From Pseudomonas sp. K2I15 (GTDB taxonomy: Bacteria > Pseudomonadota > Gammaproteobacteria > Pseudomonadales > Pseudomonadaceae): a stretch of DNA of 64,000 nt. The translations under genes and the position numbers were made by a program. Below the pieces are notes generated by a model. It made no database searches, was not told the origin of the DNA, and was given only the letters and a program-made list of their open reading frames with translations. The DNA lies in contig NZ_NIXO01000016.1 of NCBI RefSeq assembly GCF_002204795.1, forward strand, positions 44,505-108,504. The letters are read 5' to 3'. Below are positions 28,391 to 38,380 of this stretch, in pieces; the first letter of the stretch is position 1, and each line of letters begins with the position of its first letter.

Positions 28391-28512
28391 GTCGTCAGCT
28401 TCCTCACCAGGGAAAGCTGTAGCGATAAGTTCACCTGCACGACACTCCAGGCGGCCGACATCTGATGACGCGGCCAAGCTTTCCCGGGGCGCAATATCCT
28501 TGAGGGGGGTAC

Positions 28513-28551
28513 AAAAAAGGCCAATTCCGAACAATTGTTCAGAATTGGCCT
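28513..28551 (-). terminator. Terminator downstream of the DUF945 gene
   Basis: AGGCCAATTC (28518-28527) pairs with GAATTGGCCT (28542-28551), and the loop is itself the palindrome GAACAATTGTTC. Read on the minus strand it comes 20 bases after the DUF945 stop and ends in T6. It separates that gene from the pgaA promoter region (28391-28512). Confidence 0.9.
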
Positions 28552-28571
28552 ACATCACTTTGCGTAGATGT

Positions 28572-30068
28572 TTATTGAGCGCCGCTGACCGCGCCGAACT
28601 TGCCCAGCACAAACCCAATGAATTGCTCGACGGTCATTTTCTGGCCGTTGAAGGTCACTTCATTGTTGGCGTAATGCAGCTTGGACACGATATCGGTGCC
28701 CACCAAGGTCGCCAGTTGAGTACCCACGGCCATGCCGCTGATCATCTCGCTGGCCATCTGGGATTGCTGCTCGATGGCTTTCGGGTCGGTCACACCAACG
28801 ATCTGCGCTTGCAGGCCGGCGACGTCCTGAATCATCGGCTTGGACAGCGTCAGGTTGGCGTCCAGCAGCGCAACGATTTGCTTACCCAGCTCAACCGGCG
28901 GCAAGTCCATGCTCGACGGCTTGGCCAGGTCCAGCACCAGGTTGAAGCGGCTCTCGCCATTGGTGCTTTTCAGCGACAGGTTTTCTACCGCCACTTGCGG
29001 CTTGGCAGCCAGCAACTGGTCGACATTGGCCTGGGCCAACGCCTGCTCGGCTTCAGTCAGTTGCAACTCAGGCACGGGCTTGCCGGCAGCCGCAGCGGCT
29101 TGGGCCGGTTGGACTTTTTCCTGGTAGAGCTTGGTCAGCACCAGCATCGACGGGATATCGACATTCTTCATGCTCACCGCCATGGCAGCCGAACCGACGG
29201 GCTTGCCCTGGTAACCGATCTCATCGATCTTGTAGTCGACACGGCCGGCCAGGTTGTTGTCCTTGGTTTCGCTGCTGTCTTTCTGCTCAAAGTTCTTGAG
29301 GGTCAGCACCGCTTGTTGCGGGCCGAAGGTGACCTTGGTGTTGGTCAGCTCAACAGTGTTTTGCCCGGTGTAGAAACCGAAGGTGGTTTTTTCCAGGTTG
29401 CTGGCGATGGTCAGGCCACTCAACTCGGCATCCAGCTTGGCGTTGTTGGCGTCGATGACCGAGACCTTGAGGCTGTCCATGTAGCCGCTGGCCTTGACCT
29501 TCTTGCCTTCGGCAGTGGAGTCGAAGTCCAGGTTGGCGCCGGAGAAGCTCACGGACGACTTGTCGTCCTTGAGTTCCAGAGGCAGCAGTTCAACATTGCC
29601 GTTCACCGAGCGGTTGTAGCCAATGTTGGCCACGCCTTTGAGCGGCGACACGTCTTTGCTGGCAACGAACCATTTTTCGGTGGTGGGGTTTTTCTCAAGT
29701 TCGTAGTGACTGGTGGCCATAACCGGCAACCACTTCAGCGACACCAGGCGCGAGAACGGCAGCGGGCCGTGTTCGATATGGTCGACGAACAGCAGTTCGG
29801 TGTCCTGGTGGTTTTCGCCGAACACCGCGCCCTGGGCCTTGAGGCGATAGTGGGCGGTGCTGCTGAACAACTGGCGGTCGAGGGAGACCAGTTCGAGGGT
29901 CACGGTGCCGTCGACGCCGGCCATGGAGGTCTGCAGTTCCTTGTTGGCGTCCTGGATGGCGGTTTGCAGCACCGGCTCCAGTTGCTTGCCGGTGTACCAG
30001 GCACCGCCTGCGCTGATTGCACCAATGGCGACGACGATACCCAAGAGAACGACTGCTGGCTTATTCAT
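28572..30068 (-). CDS. DUF945 (YdgA-like) family protein
   Basis: 498 aa. An N-terminal hydrophobic anchor (VVLLGIVVAIGAISAGGAWY) is followed by a long periplasmic domain of repeated beta motifs, matching the DUF945 family of length about 500. Function in the family is unclear; members are often inner-membrane-anchored. It is monocistronic, with its own terminator. Confidence 0.85.
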   Translation of the reverse strand: MNKPAVVLLGIVVAIGAISAGGAWYTGKQLEPVLQTAIQDANKELQTSMAGVDGTVTLELVSLDRQLFSSTAHYRLKAQGAVFGENHQDTELLFVDHIEHGPLPFSRLVSLKWLPVMATSHYELEKNPTTEKWFVASKDVSPLKGVANIGYNRSVNGNVELLPLELKDDKSSVSFSGANLDFDSTAEGKKVKASGYMDSLKVSVIDANNAKLDAELSGLTIASNLEKTTFGFYTGQNTVELTNTKVTFGPQQAVLTLKNFEQKDSSETKDNNLAGRVDYKIDEIGYQGKPVGSAAMAVSMKNVDIPSMLVLTKLYQEKVQPAQAAAAAGKPVPELQLTEAEQALAQANVDQLLAAKPQVAVENLSLKSTNGESRFNLVLDLAKPSSMDLPPVELGKQIVALLDANLTLSKPMIQDVAGLQAQIVGVTDPKAIEQQSQMASEMISGMAVGTQLATLVGTDIVSKLHYANNEVTFNGQKMTVEQFIGFVLGKFGAVSGAQ

Positions 30069-30223
30069 GTAGTGACCTGATCAAATCCTGTGAAGTGGGC
30101 TGTCTTCCCTGAACCCCGAAGGGTGTCGGCTCAAGCCCGCCGAAATCCGGGGAAGATTAGCACTGGGTTGGGGGTGCGGCCCAGTCTTTCACGAGGCGCA
30201 AGCTTCAGCGGTGAACAGTAAAA

Positions 30224-30314
30224 CGCCTTCGCGAGCAAGCCCGCTCCCACATTCGACCGCATTCCAAAGATAGAACTCGGTCGAATGTGGGAGCGGGCTT
30301 GCTTGCGAAGGCGT
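30224..30314. repeat. REPIN (GTGGGAGCGGGC type)
   Basis: Two near-perfect inverted arms are present: ACGCCTTCGCGAGCAAGCCC from 30224 and its complement, with one or two changes, ending GCGAAGGCGT at 30314. They are separated by about 20 bases of spacer within TCGACCG..CGGTCGA. This is a different REP group from the other REPINs in the window. Confidence 0.92.
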
Positions 30315-30334
30315 CAGCACAGCCAACACAAATC

Positions 30335-30967
30335 TCAGGAATACTCCGTTTCGATCTCATCCAGTTGATGATCAAAGCTCTTCAGCCGCGCCGTCCACGT
30401 GTACACCAACACTTCAAACTCACGGTGAATCACTGCATTGCCCGGCGTATCCGACTTGGGATCATAAAAATCCAGCTGGTAACGCTCCCGCGCCATCGCG
30501 GTGGCCACGTCGGATAATTCCCGCGCGTTATTCAGCCAATGCCGTCCGTCGGCAACCTGCCGATCGAGCATCACGCATTGTTTCTTCAGGGCTTCGAGGC
30601 TTTTTTCCAGCGGCGTGCCGGTCAATTCCCCCATGACTTCCTGGAACGTGCGCCCCGGTTGCCAATAGCTGCCCCAGAAGTAGCGGTCGAACACCGTCTC
30701 GACCCGACGCAGGGCGACTTTGGTGTCCCAGATCGCCACGCGGGTCTTGCCTTGTTCGAGCAGTCTTCGCTTGATTCGCTGGCCTTGGTAGGAGGCCCAG
30801 GCCACCACGCCGATGGACAGCACCGCGATCAGCGCACTGGCGCTGTCGAGGAACACCATGGCCTTGTCGATTTGATGGGCCAGCATGATGCCGTAGAAAT
30901 AAGTCGCCGATAGCAACACCAGTGCGAAGAACACGCACCAGAAAGCGGGAGCATAAGGGTTTTTCAT
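30335..30967 (-). CDS. Membrane protein of unknown function
   Basis: 210 aa from ATG 30967 (MKNPYAPAFW), preceded by GGGGA 8 bases upstream. Two hydrophobic helices lie in the first 60 residues, then a soluble domain of about 140 residues rich in Arg, Glu and Trp with predicted helices. No family recognised; the topology is like small two-helix inner-membrane sensors. It is not obviously operonic. Confidence 0.7.
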   Translation of the reverse strand: MKNPYAPAFWCVFFALVLLSATYFYGIMLAHQIDKAMVFLDSASALIAVLSIGVVAWASYQGQRIKRRLLEQGKTRVAIWDTKVALRRVETVFDRYFWGSYWQPGRTFQEVMGELTGTPLEKSLEALKKQCVMLDRQVADGRHWLNNARELSDVATAMARERYQLDFYDPKSDTPGNAVIHREFEVLVYTWTARLKSFDHQLDEIETEYS

Positions 30968-31048
30968 TATTGTAATCCCCATGATCAAACGCGAGCAGTG
31001 ACAGGCGAGCCATCACCTGGACCCGCCTTTCAAAGCATAGCAATCAGC

Positions 31049-32491
31049 TCAGGGTTTGCTGGCTTGTGTGGCTTGCGTTCGTCCACTTTCCCAGCCGCCG
31101 CCCAATGCCAGGAACAAATCGATCTGGCTCATGGCAACCTGGGTGTTCGCGGCTGCCAGTTGCGCCCGTACATCGGTGTAGGTGCGGGTGGCTTGCAGGT
31201 CGGCCAAGAATGAGGCGCGGCCGGCCTGGAAGAACCGGTGCGTCTGCTCCGCGGCCTCTTTGGCCGACGCGCCGGCATCGGCCAGGGCGTCGCGGCGTTG
31301 CAGTTGCGCGGTGTATTGCGCCAGGCCCGTCTGGGTTTCGCGGATGGCGTTGAGCACCACGCCGTCGAAGTGCGCCAGGGCGCCCTGGGTCGCGGCTTCA
31401 GCTTCGTGAATGCGCGCGCGGGCACCGTTGGTCGGCAGGGTCCAACTGATCAGCGGGCCAAAGCCCCAACGGTTGGTGGCCGGCGTGCCGAGGTCATCCA
31501 GGATACCGACGGTGCCCACGGTGGCCCCGATGCTGATATCCGGGTACAGCGCGCCGGTGGCCACACCGATACGCGCGGTGGCAGCCGCCAGTTGGCGTTC
31601 GGCCTGGCGCACATCAGGGCGGCGCTTGAGCAGCGTGGCGCCATCGCCCACCGGCAGCAACTGCGCGATATGCGGCAGCTCGGCGCATTGAGCGGTGCCG
31701 GCCGGCAGTTGATTCAGCGGCTTGGCCAGCAACATCGACAGGCGGAACAGCCCGGCCTGGCGCAATGCTTCATAGCGCGGCATTTCGGCGCGCAGGGATT
31801 TGTACTGGGTTTGCGAACGGGTGACCTGGGTTTCATCGCCCCGGCCGGCGTCCCGCAGGCGCTGGGTCAGGTGCGTGCTCTGGGCTTGCAGGTCGAGGGA
31901 CTCGTTGGCGATCGCCAGCTCTTCGTTGGCCGCGCACACTTGGGTGTAGGAACGCACCACGTCTGCCACCAAGGTGATACGCGCGATATCGGCAGCCGCC
32001 TGGGCCGCATCGGCACTGGCCTGGGAGCTTTCAATGCCACGCTGCAAGGTGCCGAACAAATCGAACTGGTAAGAGGTGCTGATGCTCGCGGCGCCGATGT
32101 TGGCCACCGGCACTTTTTCCGTCAGCAAATAGGCTTCGCCAGACTCTTGCAGGCGCTGGGCTTCAGCCTTTGCACCAACACTCCAACCCCCGGCGGATTC
32201 AGCTTGCTGCACCTGATAGCGCGAGCGCTGCAAGTTGGCCGCGACCACCCGCAGGTCGGTGTTGGAGGCCATGGCCTGCTCCACCAACTGATCCAGGCGC
32301 GGGTCTTGATAGAGCTTCCACCAATCCGCCGGCACCGGCGCCGACACCACATTGTTGCCCTCACCGGCTAACTGGCCCTGAAGGTCACCGCGGTTCACGG
32401 CAGCCTTGTCCGGCAGCTTGTAGTCGGGCCCCACCACTTGGCAGGCCGACAGCAACAACCCCAGCCCGGCGGTTGCTAAAAGCCGTTTCAT
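31049..32491 (-). CDS. Outer-membrane efflux lipoprotein, NodT/OprM type
   Basis: 480 aa. The lipobox is in LGLLLSAC, and the two repeated OEP halves are typical of tripartite exporter channels. It is the last gene of the MarR-FUSC-DUF1656-HlyD-OMF operon, starting on the HlyD stop (ATGA). It gives the pump a route across the outer membrane. Confidence 0.92.
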   Translation of the reverse strand: MKRLLATAGLGLLLSACQVVGPDYKLPDKAAVNRGDLQGQLAGEGNNVVSAPVPADWWKLYQDPRLDQLVEQAMASNTDLRVVAANLQRSRYQVQQAESAGGWSVGAKAEAQRLQESGEAYLLTEKVPVANIGAASISTSYQFDLFGTLQRGIESSQASADAAQAAADIARITLVADVVRSYTQVCAANEELAIANESLDLQAQSTHLTQRLRDAGRGDETQVTRSQTQYKSLRAEMPRYEALRQAGLFRLSMLLAKPLNQLPAGTAQCAELPHIAQLLPVGDGATLLKRRPDVRQAERQLAAATARIGVATGALYPDISIGATVGTVGILDDLGTPATNRWGFGPLISWTLPTNGARARIHEAEAATQGALAHFDGVVLNAIRETQTGLAQYTAQLQRRDALADAGASAKEAAEQTHRFFQAGRASFLADLQATRTYTDVRAQLAAANTQVAMSQIDLFLALGGGWESGRTQATQASKP

Positions 32492-33378
32492 GGCTTGTTC
32501 TCCGACTTGGGTTGGTCATCGATGATCGACACCGTGGCGGTGCGCCCGGCAATCATGCGGAAGTCTGCCGGCACGTCGTCAAACGCGATGCGCACCGGAA
32601 TTCGCTGGGCCAGGCGCACCCAGCTGAACGCCGGGTTGACGTTGGGCAGCAGGTTGGAACCGCTGCTGCGGTCGCGGTCTTCGATGCCGGCGACGATGCT
32701 CTGCACATGCCCGCGCAGGCGGGCCTTGTCGCCGATCACGCGGATGTCGACACTTTGGCCAACGTGGATGCCGTCGAGCTTGGTCTCTTCGAAGTAGCCG
32801 TCGATGTGGAAGGAGTTGCTGTCCACCACCGACAACACCGGGCGCCCAGCCGTCACGAACTCCTGGGTACGCGGCGCACGGTCGTTGATGTAGCCGTCTA
32901 CGGGGCTTCGGATCACCGAGCGGTCCAGGTTGAGCTGCGCGGCATCCACCGCCACTTGCGACTCGGCCAATGCCGATTGGGCGCGGGCAACGCGGGACTG
33001 GCTTTCTTCCAGTTGTTCGCTGGCCACCAGGTTGCCGAGGCCACGGTTACGCTTGTTCTCGCGCACGGCCTGGGCCAGGGTTTCCTGGCGGTCAGCGACA
33101 GCGGCCTGGGCTTGGCGCAGGGCCAGCTTGAAACGGTCCTGGTCGACGGAGAACAGCACCTGGCCACGCACCACCAACTGGTTGTCACGCACGTCCACTT
33201 GCTGGATCAGCCCGGACACGTCCGGGGCGATCTGCACGATGTCGGCACGGATGTGGCCGTCACGGGTCCACGGCGCGAACATGTAGTACATCACCATGCG
33301 CCACACCACGACACAGGCGAAGGTCACCACCAATAACGTCAGGACTACACGGCCGATGGTCAAAAAAGGTTTTTTCAT
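32488..33378 (-). CDS. HlyD/AaeA-type membrane fusion protein
   Basis: 296 aa. One N-terminal membrane helix precedes a short lipoyl/hairpin/beta-barrel architecture: DGHIRADIVQIAPDVSGLI, a coiled-coil hairpin at about 90-170, then RAPRTQEFVTAGRPVLSVVD. The family joins FUSC-type inner-membrane pumps to an outer-membrane factor, as in E. coli AaeAB for hydroxylated aromatic acids. It overlaps both neighbours by ATGA. Confidence 0.92.
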   Translation of the reverse strand: MKKPFLTIGRVVLTLLVVTFACVVVWRMVMYYMFAPWTRDGHIRADIVQIAPDVSGLIQQVDVRDNQLVVRGQVLFSVDQDRFKLALRQAQAAVADRQETLAQAVRENKRNRGLGNLVASEQLEESQSRVARAQSALAESQVAVDAAQLNLDRSVIRSPVDGYINDRAPRTQEFVTAGRPVLSVVDSNSFHIDGYFEETKLDGIHVGQSVDIRVIGDKARLRGHVQSIVAGIEDRDRSSGSNLLPNVNPAFSWVRLAQRIPVRIAFDDVPADFRMIAGRTATVSIIDDQPKSENKP

Positions 33379-33584
33379 GTCATGAGGTATCGACTGAGTG
33401 AGTCCACTGCGCCCAGCAACAGAGCGTAGAGACCCACATTGAACAATGCCCGGTGCCAGACCAGGCGATAGAAGTGGACGCGGGTCAACAGCCCGTGCAC
33501 CACCAGGTACAACACATACGTAATGCCCATCAGCACCAGCAGCGTGGGCAGGAACACCCCGCTGATGTCCAGATCACCGATCAT
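33375..33584 (-). CDS. DUF1656 (AaeX-like) small membrane protein
   Basis: 69 aa with two hydrophobic helices (VFLPTLLVLMGITYVLYLVV and ALFNVGLYALLLGAVDSL). DUF1656 proteins sit between the FUSC and HlyD genes of aromatic-acid efflux operons. Their role is unknown. Overlaps with both neighbours by ATGA show tight translational coupling. Confidence 0.9.
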   Translation of the reverse strand: MIGDLDISGVFLPTLLVLMGITYVLYLVVHGLLTRVHFYRLVWHRALFNVGLYALLLGAVDSLSRYLMT

Positions 33585-35659
33585 AAAGGCGCTCCATCGG
33601 GTAACGGCGCTTCCATCTCTGTACCGCCGAGAAACTCAACGCCCGGCAGCAGCGACAGGCGCAAGCCGCTCAGGGCGTGCAGCAAGTGCAAGCGGGTATC
33701 GTCCTCGCCTTGCAGGCCCTGGCCATTGAGGGCACGCCGGGTACGGTCAAGGGTCATCAGCAGACCGCTGGGGGCCGGCAGGCGTTCACCGGCTTTGAGG
33801 CACGCCTTGAAGTAACCACCGACGCCTTCCACCACCTGGTTCAGCAGCACGCGCGGTACGCCGAGGATGCGTGGCGAATAGGCCTGTAAATCCATGAGGT
33901 TCAGCGCCACACCCAATTCCCGCAGGGCAATGCCGGTGTCTTGGCCGGTCATGGCCAGACGCGGCAGGTGCTGCATCAAGCGATCCAGCATTTGGGCGCC
34001 CATGTGCCGGTGTTCGGCGAGGGTCGCAGGTTCGGTGAGGCCGACGATGTCCTGCCAACCGAAGCGGGTCAGGCGCTTGGCCGCAAGCTCAGCGCCGAAC
34101 GGCCGGGCGATCAGGGTCCAGACGAAGGCGAACAACAAGCCCACGGGGCCGGCCAGGTTGGAGTTGGCGAAGGCCAGGAAGTCTGCATCGTAGGCGCCCT
34201 GGATGCTGATAAACGACGAGGTGTTGACCAGCGTCAGCAGCATGCCGAGGTAGAAGCGTGGCTGTACCGTCAGCGTGCCGATACAGATGAAGGGCACCGA
34301 AAACGCCAGCACCAGCATCGGGAAATCATGCAGGTTGGGCAGCACCAGAAACAGGTAGAGGCTGGCGAACAGCACCGACATCGCCGTCCAGAAAAAGAAC
34401 CGGTAGATCTGCGGCGCCGGGTCGTCCATAGAGGCGAAGAAACTACAGGCAACTGCCGCCAGGATCACCGCGCTACCGCCGTCGGTCCAGCCCAGCAGGA
34501 TCCACAATACCGAGGCGACGATGATCGCAGTGACGGTGGAAAACGCCGAGTAGAACATCAGGCCGCGGTCGAGGAACGGCGTCAGCCGGCCCAGGCGCCA
34601 GTGGCGGTACACCGCGCGCCAGCTGTCCTGGCTTTCGCACTGGATGGCGGCTTGCAGGCTGCGGCAGTCTTGCCACAAATCCACCCACTCGCCCAGGCGA
34701 TACAGGGCGTTGGAGAACAGCAACTGGTGGCGATCATCCAGGGCTTCGGCGTCGGGTTGCAGGGCTTCGATCTGGTCACGCAGGGCGCGCCAGCGCTCGA
34801 TGGGCGCGTCCTTTTGCGTGCTGTCCAGCCACTCGGTGGCGGCGGTCAGCAGGGGCGTAAATCGGTCGAACAATTCCGGGGCGCGGTGTTCCAGGGCGTA
34901 CACGGCGTCGTCGAGGGCATCGATCACCGGCAGCAGGTGGATCATCCGCCCGCGCAGCTCCTTGGTATTGCGCACCGTTTGCGGCCGCGCGCCCTCATGA
35001 GGCAGTTGGCCAATCATCAATTCCAGGCTGTTGAAGGTGGCAACCATGCCGCTGCGCAGGGTACTGATTTCTTCGGGCTGCACGTTACGGCTAAGGAAGC
35101 GCTGGCTGTAGACCTGCGCATCGGCAAACCACTTAGCGACCGAGTCATCAAATACCGGCGCCAGGCGTCGCGGCCAGAACATCGCCCCCACCACCGCTGC
35201 TACGGCGATGCCGAGGAAGATTTCTTCGGTGCGCGCTTCAGCCACGTCCCATACCGCAAGCGGGTTATCCACCACCGGCAGGGCGATCAGCGGCAAGGTG
35301 TAGCCGGCCAGCATCAGCGCATAGCTGTTGGCAGTGCGCAGATGCAGGGACAGGAACAACAGAATCCCGGTCCACAGCGCGATCACCACCACCAGCAGGT
35401 AAGGCGTCTGCACAAACATCGGCACAAAAAACACCGCCGCGGCCGCGCCCATGAAGGTGCCGACCGCCCGGTACAGCGCCTTGGAACTGGTAGGGCCGAC
35501 AAACGGGCTGGAAACGATGTACACCGTGGCCATCGCCCAATACGGACGCGGCATTTGCATCAGCATGGCGATGTACAACGCGATCATTGAAGCGGCGAAT
35601 GTCCTGACGCCGTAGAACCAATCCTTGGCCGGCGGCATGCCGGTAAAAAATCCGTTCAA
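33581..35659 (-). CDS. FUSC family inner-membrane exporter
   Basis: 692 aa. It contains two repeats of the fusaric-acid-resistance-like domain, each with about five membrane helices (first from residue 15, second from about 375), separated by a cytoplasmic region of about 200 residues. The family exports aromatic acids such as p-hydroxybenzoate or fusaric acid. The substrate here is unknown. It lies directly after the MarR gene, with ATGA overlap. Confidence 0.92.
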   Translation of the reverse strand: MNGFFTGMPPAKDWFYGVRTFAASMIALYIAMLMQMPRPYWAMATVYIVSSPFVGPTSSKALYRAVGTFMGAAAAVFFVPMFVQTPYLLVVVIALWTGILLFLSLHLRTANSYALMLAGYTLPLIALPVVDNPLAVWDVAEARTEEIFLGIAVAAVVGAMFWPRRLAPVFDDSVAKWFADAQVYSQRFLSRNVQPEEISTLRSGMVATFNSLELMIGQLPHEGARPQTVRNTKELRGRMIHLLPVIDALDDAVYALEHRAPELFDRFTPLLTAATEWLDSTQKDAPIERWRALRDQIEALQPDAEALDDRHQLLFSNALYRLGEWVDLWQDCRSLQAAIQCESQDSWRAVYRHWRLGRLTPFLDRGLMFYSAFSTVTAIIVASVLWILLGWTDGGSAVILAAVACSFFASMDDPAPQIYRFFFWTAMSVLFASLYLFLVLPNLHDFPMLVLAFSVPFICIGTLTVQPRFYLGMLLTLVNTSSFISIQGAYDADFLAFANSNLAGPVGLLFAFVWTLIARPFGAELAAKRLTRFGWQDIVGLTEPATLAEHRHMGAQMLDRLMQHLPRLAMTGQDTGIALRELGVALNLMDLQAYSPRILGVPRVLLNQVVEGVGGYFKACLKAGERLPAPSGLLMTLDRTRRALNGQGLQGEDDTRLHLLHALSGLRLSLLPGVEFLGGTEMEAPLPDGAPL

Positions 35660-36114
35660 GAACTCACAACCATCGGATGTTGATTGGCACCTTCGAAAGC
35701 TCGCAATACACGCAGGGCGGCCTCCAGGTCATCGGGGGCGATCGTTGCCAGCACTTCGCGGCGCAGGCGCACCAGTTGCTCTTCCACCGCGTGCACCAGC
35801 TCGCGGCCACGCTCGGTGAGGCTCAAGGACTTGGCACGACGGTCGTGGATATCTTCGGTGCGGCACACATAGCCGGAACTGCACAACTGGTCCAACAGGC
35901 GCACCAAGGACGGGCTTTCCATCCCGGCGGCCTGGGCTACCTTGACCTGATGCACACCGTCGCCGAGGCGGCCGATCATCAGCAGCGGTACGGCGCAGGC
36001 TTCGGAGATGCCATAGCTGACGAGCGTGGTCTGGCAGATTTTGCGCCAGGTCCTGGCACCTACCACCATGCTGCTGCTGATGTTCATCTGGAGTTGTTCG
36101 AGGGTTTGGGACAC
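35656..36114 (-). CDS. MarR family regulator of the efflux operon
   Basis: 152 aa, GTG start. A winged helix-turn-helix core is visible (VKVAQAAGMESPSLVRLLDQ and the wing YVCRTEDIHDRRAKSLSLT), which is the MarR signature. It is the first gene of the operon it probably represses. A perfect palindrome (36131-36146) lies 17 bases upstream of its start. In this family, ligand binding by a phenolic compound usually releases repression. Confidence 0.92.
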   Translation of the reverse strand: MSQTLEQLQMNISSSMVVGARTWRKICQTTLVSYGISEACAVPLLMIGRLGDGVHQVKVAQAAGMESPSLVRLLDQLCSSGYVCRTEDIHDRRAKSLSLTERGRELVHAVEEQLVRLRREVLATIAPDDLEAALRVLRAFEGANQHPMVVSS

Positions 36115-36130
36115 TGGACTATTCGCATAC

Positions 36131-36146
36131 AGTTAGTTTGCTAACT
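36131..36146. promoter_or_regulatory. Candidate MarR operator
   Basis: AGTTAG-TTTG-CTAACT is a perfect 6+6 inverted repeat just upstream of the MarR gene. Size and position fit a MarR-type operator for autoregulation. The next 95 bases to the DUF2789 gene hold nothing else I can support. Confidence 0.7.
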
Positions 36147-36241
36147 ATCAATATGGTCGATGGATCCAAAACCGTCAAGTTTTGATACAAATTTTGGGAT
36201 GGGTGGTGGAGGCGCGGAGATGTGGGTAAGTAAAGCGGGTT

Positions 36242-36487
36242 TTAAACCCCACGCCCCTCTCTCAACCACAAATTCAACTCATCCACCACCTCCGCCCAAT
36301 CCGCATCCTCCAGGATTTCTTCGCGCAAAAAGGCACGCTGGCCTGGCGTCCAGAAAAACGCATCCGCCAGATGCAGTTCGGGTTTGAGTGGGGAATGCAC
36401 CGCGATAAATCGCTCGATGCTCACCGGGTCATCCGGCAAACCGAGCTGTTTGAACAACGACGGCAAGCTGTGGACTGGGGATTCCAT
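36242..36487 (-). CDS. DUF2789 family protein
   Basis: 81 aa from MESPVHSLPSLFKQLGLP at 36487, the conserved N-terminus of this gamma-proteobacterial family. The upstream extension to 36559 has no support. It is a small soluble protein of unknown function, often a single conserved gene. No operon partner is evident. Confidence 0.85.
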   Translation of the reverse strand: MESPVHSLPSLFKQLGLPDDPVSIERFIAVHSPLKPELHLADAFFWTPGQRAFLREEILEDADWAEVVDELNLWLREGRGV

Positions 36488-36562
36488 GGTGTGTTCCTGC
36501 AGAAGGGGTTCACCTGAGTCTAGCCTCCCAGGCGAACATAAACCTCTGCGCCGTGGCACCGA

Positions 36563-38170
36563 TTAGTCGCAGCCTTCCCTGTGAACGGCCGCCGGCACGT
36601 TACACAGCACAAACAGCCGGGCCCGTGCGCCACCACCATCCTGCTGGCTGAGTTGGCGCCAGCCCAAGGGCAACGGGGCAAATTCATCCGGGCCTTCGGC
36701 GGCGCTGATCAGCCAGACACGCTGGATATCCGTCGGCAACGCCGACAGGCGATCAAGGTAGATGCGCCCGCCGTCCTGGTCCACCAACGTGCCAAAACCA
36801 TAGGCATTCGGCCGGGTCGACTTGCCGGCGGCGGTCGGCGGTGTGAAGAGCTGCAACTGGGCGTCGGTCTCGTCGTAATAGACGTAGGGCAGGTACCACA
36901 GCATGTCGCTGATGACGATGCGGTCATCTTCCTGGTAGTTGCGGTTGACGAACTCCACCGCGACGTTGAATTGATCATGTTCATCAACGGTGGAGTTGAT
37001 CTTCACGCCCACCAGTTCGACCCCGACAAACAGCACGAAGAGCGCCGCCCCCACGAGCGACAGGCGCTGCGACAAACGGTCGACAGCCAGCGCCACGATG
37101 ATCGGCAAACTCAGTGCATAGGCGGTGAGATAACGCTCGATAAACACCGGGGAAACAAACGAAACCCCATAGACCAGCAGCACCGGCAGCATGAAAAACA
37201 GCGCCAGCAGCCAGCCAAACCGATAGCGGCTTTGATCGCGCCAGGCGGTCACGCCTACCAGCGCTATCAGCAATAACGGAAACACAACAAAGAGTGGCCG
37301 CCACAAGTGGTCGCCCGGGTCCTGAATGAGGAACTGCCACACCATCGACGGCACGGAATACAGGTTGACCGGGTCTTCCCAGCCAATATCGCCACCCACC
37401 TTGAGTTCTTCGGTGTGCTGCACCAGGCCCAGCAAATTCGGCAGCCAGGGCAGGTACAGCAACACAATGGCAACGTTGGCCAACCACCAGCCCGGACGTG
37501 TGACAAGCCGCAGGCCGCCGGCCCGTGGCAGGCGCAGCAATACCAGCCATGACCAGTGCACCAGCACGCACAAGGCAGTGAAGTAGTGGGTATAGAAGGC
37601 GGCCGTCATCAACAGCGCATAGGCCACCAGATACCGCGCCCGCTCGGGCTGGCGGACCCAATACACCAATGCCAGGGTGGCGGCCAGCAGCCACACGCCC
37701 AGCAGCGAATACATTCGCACTTCCTGGCTGTAGCGCACCGCCGTGGGCAGCAACGCCAGCAGAACCCCCGCCAGCACTGCCGCGCGGCGGGTCGCGATCA
37801 GGCGCGTCAGCCAGATCCCCAGGCCGACGGCGACCACACCGGGCAGCACACTCATGCTGCGCAGGGAGAAAACACTGTCGCCAAACACTTCGATCCAACC
37901 GCGCAGCATGAAGAAATACAGCGGCGGGTGAACGTCATGGGCGGCGTGAAACCACAGGTCTTCCAGGGAGTACTCGGCGAGCAGCAGGCTTGAACCTTCA
38001 TCGCCCCAGATCGCGGAGGCGGTCAAACCATACAAACGCACGGCCACGGCCAACGCCACCAGCGGCACCCACCACAATCGAGCCAGCCAGCCGGCACTCT
38101 CCCACAGGCCAGGATTGAGCACGGGAAATGCCCCGGCCTTGTTGTCTTGTTCCGCCACAGACCGTCGCAC
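36563..38170 (-). CDS. GT39-like (ArnT/PMT-type) membrane glycosyltransferase
   Basis: About 535 aa from GTG 38170, with GAGGAAG 6 bases upstream; a frame extension to 38272 lacks a ribosome site. About ten or more membrane helices are seen. The first periplasmic loop has the acidic motif WGDEGSSLL and then DVHPPLYFFML, as in GT-C enzymes that use polyprenyl-phosphate sugars. The substrate is unknown. It diverges from the 38381-40543 gene. Confidence 0.82.
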   Translation of the reverse strand: MRRSVAEQDNKAGAFPVLNPGLWESAGWLARLWWVPLVALAVAVRLYGLTASAIWGDEGSSLLLAEYSLEDLWFHAAHDVHPPLYFFMLRGWIEVFGDSVFSLRSMSVLPGVVAVGLGIWLTRLIATRRAAVLAGVLLALLPTAVRYSQEVRMYSLLGVWLLAATLALVYWVRQPERARYLVAYALLMTAAFYTHYFTALCVLVHWSWLVLLRLPRAGGLRLVTRPGWWLANVAIVLLYLPWLPNLLGLVQHTEELKVGGDIGWEDPVNLYSVPSMVWQFLIQDPGDHLWRPLFVVFPLLLIALVGVTAWRDQSRYRFGWLLALFFMLPVLLVYGVSFVSPVFIERYLTAYALSLPIIVALAVDRLSQRLSLVGAALFVLFVGVELVGVKINSTVDEHDQFNVAVEFVNRNYQEDDRIVISDMLWYLPYVYYDETDAQLQLFTPPTAAGKSTRPNAYGFGTLVDQDGGRIYLDRLSALPTDIQRVWLISAAEGPDEFAPLPLGWRQLSQQDGGGARARLFVLCNVPAAVHREGCD

Positions 38171-38380
38171 CTCTACTTCCTCACCCACTACTGAACCTGC
38201 GCTTGCGCGAACACCCGCCACTCTAGGTGAAAAGGCCTCGATTCGCCCGCTGTTTTGCGCGCATTTGACCAACCATCCGCCAATCGGACAAATCTGAATT
38301 TTGCGCAGGGCATCTCTGATGCCTTGGTCGGATCAGGCTATGATTGCCACCTTCCATGGATTCAGGATCAAGGACACTTC